A stretch of 64,000 bases of DNA from Cecembia lonarensis LW9 (GTDB lineage: Bacteria; Bacteroidota; Bacteroidia; Cytophagales; Cyclobacteriaceae). The stretch spans positions 1 through 64,000 of the forward strand of contig NZ_AMGM01000007.1 in the NCBI RefSeq assembly GCF_000298295.1. The letters are read 5' to 3'. Below are positions 51,743-59,490 of this stretch, one piece after another. Position numbers and translations under genes: made by a program. How positions within the stretch are numbered: the first letter of the stretch is position 1; each line of letters starts with the position of its first letter. Below the pieces are notes generated by a model, which was not told the DNA's origin, did no database searches, and worked only from the letters and a program-made list of their open reading frames with translations.

Positions 51743-52408
51743 ATGCACCAACAAATCCGGACCCTCATCATCAAAGAGTTTACCTTAGAATGGAGGCAGA
51801 AATATGCCCTCAATGGGATTTTGCTGTATGTAGTCTCGGCAGTTTTTATCGTATACCTAAGCGTGGGAGCCAAGCAAGGTAATATCGCTGTTCCCACCTG
51901 GAACGCCCTTTACTGGATCATCATTCTATTCTCTGCAGTGAATGCTGTAGCGAAGAGTTTTGTGCAGGAACATCAAGGCCGTCAGTTGTATTATTATATG
52001 ATCGCCTCGCCTGAAGCCGTAATCATTTCTAAAATTCTCTATAATTCAATACTTACCCTGGTTCTGGCATTATTAGGTTACCTGGTCTTCAGTATCATTC
52101 TTGGGAATCCTGTTCAGGACCAAGGCTTATTTGTGCTGAATCTGCTATTAGGAGCTATAGGTTTTTCTGCCTGCCTGACCATGGTGTCGGGTATTGCTTC
52201 CAAGGCGAGCAATAATGCCACCCTGATGGCCATATTGAGTTTTCCGGTGATCATTCCGATTTTGCTAATGGCCATCAGGGTATCCAAAAATGCCATTGAT
52301 GGATTGGACTGGTCCGTTAGTGTGGACAAACTGATTACACTTTTAGCCATCAATGCCATTGTGGCGGTGACTGCTTATATTTTATTTCCTTACTTGTGGA
52401 GAAGCTAG
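51743..52408 (+). CDS. ccmB: Heme exporter subunit CcmB
   Basis: Membrane subunit of the CcmAB ABC complex that drives heme-CcmE release in cytochrome c maturation. The 221-aa protein has six hydrophobic helices and the family signature IIKEFTLEWRQKYALNG at its N-terminus and SFVQEHQGRQLYYYMIASPEAVIISKI in the middle. I start at the ATG at 51743; the upstream in-frame part looks non-coding. The partner ATPase CcmA is not in the window. It opens the ccm cluster. Confidence 0.9.
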   Translation: MHQQIRTLIIKEFTLEWRQKYALNGILLYVVSAVFIVYLSVGAKQGNIAVPTWNALYWIIILFSAVNAVAKSFVQEHQGRQLYYYMIASPEAVIISKILYNSILTLVLALLGYLVFSIILGNPVQDQGLFVLNLLLGAIGFSACLTMVSGIASKASNNATLMAILSFPVIIPILLMAIRVSKNAIDGLDWSVSVDKLITLLAINAIVAVTAYILFPYLWRS

Positions 52409-52539
52409 GGTTTACTTTTTGTGAGTGGGGCGTATCAATCTCTATTATTTTGATCGTGGAAAAGCTTGAATTGGTATATGGGGAATAGGCATTTGTAAAC
52501 TTATGTCACAAAAAGCACAAGAATCAGGAACTTATGACG

Positions 52540-52547
52540 TATTTTTG
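52540..52547 (+). promoter_or_regulatory. -7 element upstream of ccmC
   Basis: TATTTTTG matches TAnnTTTG 25 nt before the ccmC ATG. A -33 partner is not clear. Confidence 0.35.
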
Positions 52548-52572
52548 CGCTTGATTAAGCAAAAATCGTACG

Positions 52573-53253
52573 ATGAGAGCGAGTTGGTGGAAAATCCTTA
52601 CCATTGCCTTACTGGCTTACACCCTTACAGCAGGTCTGCTGCTTGATGTTCCCCGTTTACCCATTTTGAATGAGACCATCCGGGCATTGCACTTCCATGT
52701 GACCATGTGGTTTGGTATGATCATCATGTTGGTGGTAGCCGTGGTTTATAGTGTCAAATTCCTTCGCAGCAATGACCTGAAGCATGACGATTTGGCCATT
52801 GAGTTTACCAATGCAGCCATTTTGTTTGGTGTTTTGGGAATAGTGACTGGGATGTTGTGGGCAAAGTTTACCTGGGGTGATTACTGGTCAGGAGATCCTA
52901 AGCAAAATGCATCTGCCATAGGCTTGTTGATGTATTTTGCGTACCTGGTTTTGAGAAATTCGCTAACGGATGTGCATCAGAGAGCAAGGATAGGGGCAGT
53001 TTACAGTATTTTTGCTTTTGCAGCATTTATTCCATTGATTTTTGTACTTCCCAGACTTACCGATAGCTTGCATCCGGGTAATGGGGGTAACCCAGGTTTC
53101 AATGCCTATGATTTGGATAGTAAATTAAGGTTGGTGTTTTATCCTGCGATTATTGGATGGACACTTTTGGGAACCTGGATAAGTTCTGTACGTGTAAGGC
53201 TTAGAAGAGCTGAAAGAAAAATAGAAGATAAGTTGATCAATCAAGTATCATGA
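52573..53253 (+). CDS. ccmC: Cytochrome c biogenesis protein CcmC (heme-handling)
   Basis: A 226-aa inner-membrane protein with six helices that transfers heme to CcmE. The heme-handling WWD region reads TWGDYWSGDPKQNASAIGLL (about 96-115), differing from the usual WGxxWxWDxR by SGDPK. Histidines flanking it (for example H41 and H43 in ALHFHVTMWFG, and H165 near DSLHPGN) are candidates for axial ligands. Its end overlaps the start of the small CcmD-like gene by 4 nt. Family assignment is CcmC/CcsA-like with good support from the neighbours. Confidence 0.9.
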   Translation: MRASWWKILTIALLAYTLTAGLLLDVPRLPILNETIRALHFHVTMWFGMIIMLVVAVVYSVKFLRSNDLKHDDLAIEFTNAAILFGVLGIVTGMLWAKFTWGDYWSGDPKQNASAIGLLMYFAYLVLRNSLTDVHQRARIGAVYSIFAFAAFIPLIFVLPRLTDSLHPGNGGNPGFNAYDLDSKLRLVFYPAIIGWTLLGTWISSVRVRLRRAERKIEDKLINQVS

Positions 53254-53492
53254 AAAGGTGGTTAATCATCCTATTCATGGCCTTCAGTATGCAGGTCATG
53301 GCGCAGGAAAAAATAGAAATAACAGAAGCTGATTACCAGAATACCAGGGTAGAAATGGCAGATGTGATGCGTTCTGAAGGTAAAATCTATGTATTAGTAG
53401 GTATCATCGCTATCGTATTTGCTGGTATTGTGGTTTATATTATCAATACAGATAAAAAGGTAAGCAGACTGGAAAAACTGCTTCAGGAATAA
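53250..53492 (+). CDS. ccmD: CcmD-like small membrane protein
   Basis: An 80-aa protein with an N-terminal signal-like helix (cleavage near VMA, residue 18), a short middle and one transmembrane helix (IYVLVGIIAIVFAGIVVYII). It has no catalytic motif. Position between ccmC and ccmE, and overlap with ccmC (4 nt), suggests the CcmD role of stabilising the heme-transfer complex. The family label is by context and topology. Confidence 0.75.
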   Translation: MKRWLIILFMAFSMQVMAQEKIEITEADYQNTRVEMADVMRSEGKIYVLVGIIAIVFAGIVVYIINTDKKVSRLEKLLQE

Positions 53493-53532
53493 TCAATAAA
53501 TAAGCTTGTTTGATCAAGCAAGTAAAAAGTAT

Positions 53533-53949
53533 ATGAAAAAGGGACATATTTTAGGACTTGGAATCATAGCAGTAGCTATAATTATCATCGTTTCGATGAT
53601 CGGTGACGCGAGTACTTACGAAAGTTTCTCCACTGCCAAGGCGATGAAAATGAAAGGGGACGATAAGCCTATCCATGTGGTGGGCGAGTTGAAGAAAAAT
53701 ACCGCAGGACTTGCAGAAGGGATAGAGGTAAATCCCAGTAAAACTTCGTTTTATTTCATGATGGTAGATAATGACGGTACTGAACAAAAGGTGTTCTATA
53801 ATGAACCTGTCCCACCGGATTTTTCTAGAGCGGAGCAAGTAGTAGTGATCGGTTCCTATAAAAATGAAGACCTATTTGTAGCCGACAAAATCCTGATGAA
53901 GTGTCCATCCAAATATCAGGAGAACGATATCAGTACCGCTGGTATGTAA
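53533..53949 (+). CDS. ccmE: Heme chaperone CcmE, Cys-x-x-x-Tyr variant
   Basis: A periplasmic heme carrier anchored by one N-terminal helix (residues 6-22), 138 aa. The OB-fold is visible (VVGELKKNTAGLAEG, FYFMMVDNDGTEQKVFYNEPVPPDF). Normal CcmE binds heme through a histidine in HxxxY; here the corresponding place is C124-P-S-K-Y128 (LMKCPSKY). This CxxxY type is known from archaea and some sulfate reducers and from other groups. I start at ATG 53533; a TTG nine codons upstream is not preferred. It lies in the ccm operon. Confidence 0.9.
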   Translation: MKKGHILGLGIIAVAIIIIVSMIGDASTYESFSTAKAMKMKGDDKPIHVVGELKKNTAGLAEGIEVNPSKTSFYFMMVDNDGTEQKVFYNEPVPPDFSRAEQVVVIGSYKNEDLFVADKILMKCPSKYQENDISTAGM

Positions 53950-53977
53950 AAATTTCCTTACTTTGACTTAGAAAAAG

Positions 53978-56515
53978 ATGATAAATACCTTTATAGGTAA
54001 TTTAGGACATTTTGCAGTGATCCTTGCCTTTGTAAGTGCTTTGGTTACTGCTTATGGCTATTACCAATATACTGTTGTCGATGAATTTCAAAAGCATGTT
54101 TGGAGGCGTTTCAGCCGCGTTGCATTTTATGTGCATGCAGCTTCTGGGCTGACCATAGCTTTGGCACTTTTTGAGATCATATATAACCATAGGTTTGAAT
54201 ATTTCTATGCCTATTCCCACTCTTCTAAGGCGCTTCCTGTACATTATATGATTTCCTCATTTTGGGAAGGACAGGAAGGCTCATTTATACTTTGGATAGT
54301 ATGGAATGTGGTGTTGGGCTTGATCCTTATCAAAACCAATAAAATATGGGAAGGGCCAGTGATGTTGGTTTTTGCCCTGGTACAGGCATTTTTGGTGTCC
54401 ATGATTTTAGGAGTGGTGATCGGCGATTTGAAGATAGGAAGCTCTCCTTTCATCCTCATAAGGGATGCGATGAGTGCTCCGATTTTTCAGATCAATCCGG
54501 ATTTCGTTCCTGAGGATGGCACAGGGCTAAACCCCTTGCTTCAAAATATTTGGATGGTTATCCATCCCCCGACGCTATTTTTAGGTTATGCCACTACTTT
54601 GATTCCATTTGCCTACCTTATTGGAGGGCTTGCTACAAGAAAATACACAGAATGGGTACGTCCGGCTTTGCCTTGGGCAATCTTTTCTGCAATGATCCTT
54701 GGGATGGGCATCATTATGGGAGCTTATTGGGCATATGTCACCTTGAATTTTGGGGGATATTGGAATTGGGATCCTGTTGAAAATGCTGTCTATGTACCTT
54801 GGTTGATTTTAGTAGCGGGTATTCACACCATGATTACCTTCAAAAAGAGCAGTACCGCACTTAAATCTTCTATTGTACTGATCATCGCTTCTTTCATTCT
54901 GGTGCTGTATGCTACTTTTTTGGTGCGTTCAGGCGTTTTGGGAGATGCCTCAGTCCACTCATTTACAGACCTGGGACTTTCGGGACAATTGCTCATATAC
55001 ATGCTTTTTTTCCTTGCTGTGGCAGTTTTCCTTGCTATCAGACATTGGAAACATATTCCTACTTCTGAAAAAGAGGCCTCGGTTTACTCTAGAGAGTTCT
55101 GGATATTTATTGGGGCCACAACTTTGGCCTTGATGGCTTTTCAGGTCATCCTTCCGACATCCATTCCTGTATGGAATGCCATTGTGGAAAGTTTTGGAGG
55201 TATTTCCAACATGGCTCCTCCAGCAGATCAGGTGGGCTTCTATACCAAGTTCCAACTTTGGTTTGCAGTGGTTTTGGCCCTATTGACTGCTGTAGGACAG
55301 TTTTTCTGGTGGAATAAAATGGATGCCAAGGCACTTAGGGAGGCATTGGTGACCCCGTATGTCGTGGCAGTGATCCTTTCTGCTGTGATTATCGTTATTG
55401 GAAAAGTATATGACCTATCCTATATCGTAGTCACTTTGGCAGGTACATTCACGATTGTTGCCAATTCCACTATTCTTTTCCGTCTGATCAAAAAGTCTAC
55501 CTTTAAACTGGTAGGGGGCTCACTTGCCCATATCGGTTTGGGTATGATTTTGATCGGGGTAATGTTTTCTTCCGGTTATTCTGAAGTCATTTCCTACAAT
55601 ATGTCCGGTCTTACGTACAGCAATAGCTGGGAAGACGAACTTAATAAAGAGCATGTTTTGCTTTGGATTAATAAGCCAACCCAAATTAAGGATTATACGG
55701 CCATTTATAGAGGCAGACAAAAGAAGGTAAAAGGTATGCCTTCCCTTGTTAATGTGAATAAGTTGAAATCCACGGACAATGTCAATGAAGCCATTGCCCT
55801 AGAGGATATTGTATACAGAAATAAAATCTATTTTGAGAAAGGTGATAGGGTGCCGCTTATCTTGGAGGAAAATGATTACTTCCAAATTGACTATTACAAG
55901 GAAGATCAATACCAGTTTACGCTAAACCCTATGTCACAATTCAATCCCCAAATGGGTTTGATTTCATCTCCTGATTCAAGAAGGTTCCTAAACAGAGATC
56001 TTTACACTTTTGTATCAGCCATCAATGATTTTGAAGATCCGGAGTGGAGGGAAGATGAGTTATTTGACGTTTCGCCCGGAGAAACCTTCTACATTGCAGA
56101 CTTTGTTACTGAATTCCAAGGTGGTGATGTCATTACGGAAATTGACGGGGTAAGCCTAAGAGAAGGAGATGTGGCTGTCAAGGCCAGGCTGATGGTTATG
56201 GATTATGATGTTGAAAAATATCTCGAACCGATTTTTATCATCAGGGATAATCAAGTAGGAAGAATACCTGCTGTGGATATTGAATTAGGGGTTAAGGTAG
56301 AGGTGGAAAATATCCTTCCTGAAACAAACCAGTTTACCTTTAAGGTAAATAGGTATCAAAAAGATTATGTGGTATTAAAGGCTATTGTTAAGCCCCAAAT
56401 CAATATCCTTTGGGCCGGGACTATTATCATGCTCATTGGGTTCTGTGTTGCCATTTACAGGAGGTATGATGAATTCAAAAAAATGAGGGATAAGGGGCTT
56501 GAGTTTAACGCTTAG
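53978..56515 (+). CDS. ccmF: Cytochrome c heme lyase CcmF
   Basis: A large polytopic membrane protein (845 aa, about 12-15 helices) that couples heme to apocytochrome c. WWD motif: FGGYWNWDPVENAVYVPWL (about 255-273). Further family marks are SFWEGQEGSFILWIVWN near 88 and MVIHPPTLFLGYATTLIPFA near 193. The C-terminal extracytoplasmic domain is longer than in E. coli. It ends the ccm operon; a terminator follows 22 nt after the stop. Confidence 0.94.
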   Translation: MINTFIGNLGHFAVILAFVSALVTAYGYYQYTVVDEFQKHVWRRFSRVAFYVHAASGLTIALALFEIIYNHRFEYFYAYSHSSKALPVHYMISSFWEGQEGSFILWIVWNVVLGLILIKTNKIWEGPVMLVFALVQAFLVSMILGVVIGDLKIGSSPFILIRDAMSAPIFQINPDFVPEDGTGLNPLLQNIWMVIHPPTLFLGYATTLIPFAYLIGGLATRKYTEWVRPALPWAIFSAMILGMGIIMGAYWAYVTLNFGGYWNWDPVENAVYVPWLILVAGIHTMITFKKSSTALKSSIVLIIASFILVLYATFLVRSGVLGDASVHSFTDLGLSGQLLIYMLFFLAVAVFLAIRHWKHIPTSEKEASVYSREFWIFIGATTLALMAFQVILPTSIPVWNAIVESFGGISNMAPPADQVGFYTKFQLWFAVVLALLTAVGQFFWWNKMDAKALREALVTPYVVAVILSAVIIVIGKVYDLSYIVVTLAGTFTIVANSTILFRLIKKSTFKLVGGSLAHIGLGMILIGVMFSSGYSEVISYNMSGLTYSNSWEDELNKEHVLLWINKPTQIKDYTAIYRGRQKKVKGMPSLVNVNKLKSTDNVNEAIALEDIVYRNKIYFEKGDRVPLILEENDYFQIDYYKEDQYQFTLNPMSQFNPQMGLISSPDSRRFLNRDLYTFVSAINDFEDPEWREDELFDVSPGETFYIADFVTEFQGGDVITEIDGVSLREGDVAVKARLMVMDYDVEKYLEPIFIIRDNQVGRIPAVDIELGVKVEVENILPETNQFTFKVNRYQKDYVVLKAIVKPQINILWAGTIIMLIGFCVAIYRRYDEFKKMRDKGLEFNA

Positions 56516-56537
56516 ACATTAAGCCGATATTATTGTA

Positions 56538-56575
56538 TAAGGGAATGTGGGCTATCCGCATTCCCTTATTTTTTT
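56538..56575 (+). terminator. Terminator of the ccm operon
   Basis: TAAGGGAATG (56538-56547) pairs with CATTCCCTTA (56559-56568), followed by T. Confidence 0.85.
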
Positions 56576-56603
56576 AGCTGGTAAAATGAATTATATTTCA
56601 TAG

Positions 56604-57380
56604 ATGAAGTTTAAAATTGCAATTCTAGGAACAGGGAATGTGGCTTGGCACTTAGCTCCTGCATTGGAAGAAGCAGGCCATACGGTCACGGAGATCTATG
56701 GTAGAAACTTAGCTAAAGCCGTTGAACTGACTAAAAAGCTGTATACGACTGAGGCTCAGGATAGTCTTGACTTTTCCGAATCTGAAGCTGAGATTTATAT
56801 TTTGGCAGTCAGTGATCAGGCCATTTCCGAATTGGCAGATGCCTTAATCCTGCCCGAAGAAAGTATTTTGGTACATACCTCTGGCTCAGTTTCAATGGAT
56901 ATGTTGGGATACAGTTCTGCAAGCTATACAGGGATTTTCTACCCATTACAGAGTTTTACGAAGGAGCGGGAAATCGATTTTACCGAAGTCCCTTTTTTAC
57001 TCGAATCTGATGATCAACAAACCTTATTGAAGTTGAAAAAATTGGCTAATAGCCTCTCACCACTACAGTATGTGGTCAAGTCCAAAGATAGAATGGCCCT
57101 TCATGTGGCGGCTGTGTTTGCGAGTAATTTCTCTAACCACATGTTGCGATTGGCCGAAGAAATCATGCATAGAAAAGGATTGGATTATGAAATGCTGAAG
57201 CCTTTGATTATTGAGACCATCAGCAAAAGTTTGGAACTGGGTGCAAAGAAAGCCCAAACAGGCCCGGCCTTAAGGTCGGATTTGAATACCCTAGAGCTAC
57301 ACCATCAGTTTTTAAATTATAACGAACAGGTAGCAGAAATTTATCGGCTTATTTCTCAAGATATCATTGATTCTTATTGA
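56604..57380 (+). CDS. Rossmann-fold oxidoreductase with DUF2520 domain
   Basis: A 258-aa NAD(P)-binding protein. The N-terminal half has a glycine-rich GTGNVAWHLAPALEEAG (residues 9-25) and ILAVSDQAISELA, as in pyrroline-5-carboxylate reductase-like enzymes. The second half (about 130-258) matches the DUF2520 domain (ALHVAAVFASNFSNHMLRLAEE, KKAQTGPALRSDLNTLELH). Reaction is unknown. Single gene, followed by a palindromic terminator. Confidence 0.88.
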   Translation: MKFKIAILGTGNVAWHLAPALEEAGHTVTEIYGRNLAKAVELTKKLYTTEAQDSLDFSESEAEIYILAVSDQAISELADALILPEESILVHTSGSVSMDMLGYSSASYTGIFYPLQSFTKEREIDFTEVPFLLESDDQQTLLKLKKLANSLSPLQYVVKSKDRMALHVAAVFASNFSNHMLRLAEEIMHRKGLDYEMLKPLIIETISKSLELGAKKAQTGPALRSDLNTLELHHQFLNYNEQVAEIYRLISQDIIDSY

Positions 57381-57385
57381 TTTAT

Positions 57386-57417
57386 GCAAAAAATACCCTG
57401 TACAGGGTATTTTTTGC
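57386..57417. terminator. 32-bp perfect palindrome, probable terminator
   Basis: The left half (57386-57401) and right half are exact reverse complements; the core is ATACCCTGTACAGGGTAT, flanked by A6 and T6. It lies 6 nt after the stop of the DUF2520 gene and could act in both directions. Confidence 0.75.
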
Positions 57418-57624
57418 TCTTTGTTTTTGTCCTATCTTGTGTTTCATAAGGAATAAGCTTTTGGAGACCAGTAAAGCTTTTTTTAGTGTTTGTTGAAGTA
57501 TTTTACATTGATAAGGCGGCTGATGATATTTTTTGTTGGCCGTTTTTTTGTCTACTGTAATTCTTTAAATGTTTCTTTTACTGGAACTGCTTTTGTAAAT
57601 TTATTTTCAATTACTACTCTTCCA

Positions 57625-58185
57625 ATGGCATTCGCATATAAAAGAATTTTGCGCTATTTCTTCCGAGGCTTGCTTTTTGTAGTGCCTATTGCGCTGACAG
57701 TTTACGTCATTCTACTGTTCATTCAGTTTTTAGATGGAATTCTTCCCATACCCGTGCCTGGACTTGGGATTCTGATTATGCTGGCATTTATCACCTTTGT
57801 AGGATATTTGGCCGGGATGTTTATTACCAGACCTCTTTTTGAAGAATTTGAAAGATGGGTATTTAAGATACCCCTGGTGAATATCTTGTACACGAGCATC
57901 AAAGACCTGATGTCAGCATTTGTTGGGGATAAGAAAAAGTTCAACACACCAGTAATCGTTAAATTATCGGAAAATGTATCGAGGTTGGGCTTTATTACCC
58001 AAGATAACCTGACCGTTTTACAGGAGGAAGATCTTGTTGCCATCTATTTTCCCCACAGCTATAACTTTTCAGGAAATCTTTTCTTGGTGCCAAGGGAAAA
58101 TGTCAGGATACTTAAGAATGTTAAAAGTGCGGATGTGATGAAGTTTATCGTGTCAGGTGGGGTTTCACATTTGGGACAGGATTGA
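57625..58185 (+). CDS. DUF502 membrane protein
   Basis: A 186-aa protein with two transmembrane helices (about 13-37 and 44-68). The family signature is LRYFFRGLLFVVPIALTVYV near the start and PLVNILYTSIKDLMSAFVG and GFITQD later, as in DUF502 proteins of many bacteria. I start at the ATG at 57625; upstream in-frame sequence is hydrophobic but less typical. Function is unknown. Single gene. Confidence 0.88.
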   Translation: MAFAYKRILRYFFRGLLFVVPIALTVYVILLFIQFLDGILPIPVPGLGILIMLAFITFVGYLAGMFITRPLFEEFERWVFKIPLVNILYTSIKDLMSAFVGDKKKFNTPVIVKLSENVSRLGFITQDNLTVLQEEDLVAIYFPHSYNFSGNLFLVPRENVRILKNVKSADVMKFIVSGGVSHLGQD

Positions 58186-58189
58186 TTTA

Positions 58190-58335
58190 GAATAGAGACG
58201 AGAGATTAGGAGCGAGAGGCGAGAAATTAGAAGCGAGAAGCGAAGAGCCAAGTTGCATGGCTGGAAAAAATAAGAACTTAGAAACGCTAGACAAGAAGCA
58301 AGAACCAAGAATCAAGAGAGAATCCAAAACCTATT
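58190..58335. repeat. Purine-rich GCGAGAAGC-type intergenic repeat
   Basis: AGACGAGAGATTAGGAGCGA and similar AGAAGCGAGAAGCGAAGAGC-type words fill this gap, about two thirds purine on the plus strand. No gene or structured RNA recognised. Confidence 0.5.
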
Positions 58336-58361
58336 AAACATAAAACTTAACATAACCTAAA

Positions 58362-58982
58362 ATGAAAAAATTACTCGCTTTAATGATCTTATTTACCACC
58401 TCCTTGGGCATCAAAGCACAGGATCAATGGATTTCTTTATTCAATGGCAAAGACCTTCAGGATTGGAAAATCTCTGAAAACCCCAATTCCTTTACTGTAG
58501 AAGATGGCTTAATAAAAATTGACGGACCAAGGGCCCATGCATTTTATGTGGGAGAAGTCAATGGGGGTGTTTTTCAGGATTTTGAATTGATGGTTGAATT
58601 GAAAACCATGCCCAAGGCCAACTCAGGCATTTTTTTCCATACTGTTTATCAAGAAAAAGGCTGGCCAGAAAAAGGCTATGAAGTGCAGGTCAATCAAAGC
58701 CATGGTGACTGGAGGAAATCCGGAAGTCTATACTCCTTTAACGATGTCCGTGAAACGTATGTGAATGATGGGGAATGGTACACTACGCATATTATCGTAA
58801 AAGGAGACCATGTTACTGTAAAGCTGAATGGGCAAACGGTAATGGAATATGTAGAATCTGCAGATGAAAACAGGCCTGAAAATGCAGGTGAAAAAAGGAT
58901 TGACAAAGGAACATTTGCCATTCAGGCCCATGATCCTGAGAGCGTTATTTACTACAAGAGCATCAAGGTTAAAGTGCCTTAA
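58362..58982 (+). CDS. DUF1080-family secreted protein (3-keto-glycoside hydrolase-like)
   Basis: A 206-aa protein with a signal peptide (cleavage near IKA, residue 19) and a laminin-G/concanavalin-like beta sandwich: WISLFNGKDLQDWKI, FELMVELKTMPKANSGIFFHTVYQ, GYEVQVNQSHGDWRKSGSLY, NGEWYTT-type (DGEWYTTHIIVKGDHVTVKLNGQTV). This DUF1080 family includes 3-keto-disaccharide hydrolases. Substrate is unknown. A terminator follows immediately. Confidence 0.88.
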   Translation: MKKLLALMILFTTSLGIKAQDQWISLFNGKDLQDWKISENPNSFTVEDGLIKIDGPRAHAFYVGEVNGGVFQDFELMVELKTMPKANSGIFFHTVYQEKGWPEKGYEVQVNQSHGDWRKSGSLYSFNDVRETYVNDGEWYTTHIIVKGDHVTVKLNGQTVMEYVESADENRPENAGEKRIDKGTFAIQAHDPESVIYYKSIKVKVP

Positions 58983-58989
58983 AAAAAAA

Positions 58990-59027
58990 TATTCCCAGTG
59001 TTTTGGCACTGGGAATTTTTATTTTTT
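58990..59027 (+). terminator. Terminator of the DUF1080 gene
   Basis: ATTCCCAGTG (58991-59000), loop TTTTGG, CACTGGGAAT (59007-59016), then T-rich sequence. Confidence 0.85.
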
Positions 59028-59043
59028 GAATACGGATTTGAAA

Positions 59044-59364
59044 CTACAATACCGCATCTAATTTTTGTGAAAGTACTGCTTTTGGGACTGCACCTACTTG
59101 CTTATCTACAACCTGACCACCTTTAAAGAACATCAAAGTGGGAATACTTCTAATGCCCAACGCAGAAGCTACTGCTGGATTGGAGTCTACATCAACTTTA
59201 CCGATTACAGCTTTTCCCTCATAATCACCTGCCAGTTCTTCAACGATTGGGCCGATCATTTTACAAGGGCCGCACCATTCTGCCCAAAAATCTACCAGTA
59301 CTGGTTTGTCAGACTTCAATATTTCTTCAAAGTTTGCATCTGTTATTTCAATTGCTTTTGCCAT
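59044..59364 (-). CDS. trxA: Thioredoxin
   Basis: A 106-aa cytosolic thioredoxin with the C31-G-P-C34 active site (WAEWCGPCK) and the cis-proline segment [11 protein letters not shown]. Reduces protein disulfides. A TATATTTG-like -7 element lies at 59403-59396 on the minus strand but without a correctly spaced -33 element. It is 127 nt from dnaE, which lies upstream on the same strand. Confidence 0.95.
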   Translation of the reverse strand: MAKAIEITDANFEEILKSDKPVLVDFWAEWCGPCKMIGPIVEELAGDYEGKAVIGKVDVDSNPAVASALGIRSIPTLMFFKGGQVVDKQVGAVPKAVLSQKLDAVL

Positions 59365-59490
59365 TGTATGAATTATTTTGATTGTGCTTAATTTTCAAAT
59401 ATACTATCCAAATTTAATTTCTTCCTAAATAGTTCCAAATCAGTTTCAAATAATCAGGCATACCCTATTTGTGCACATATTTAGTGCCTA

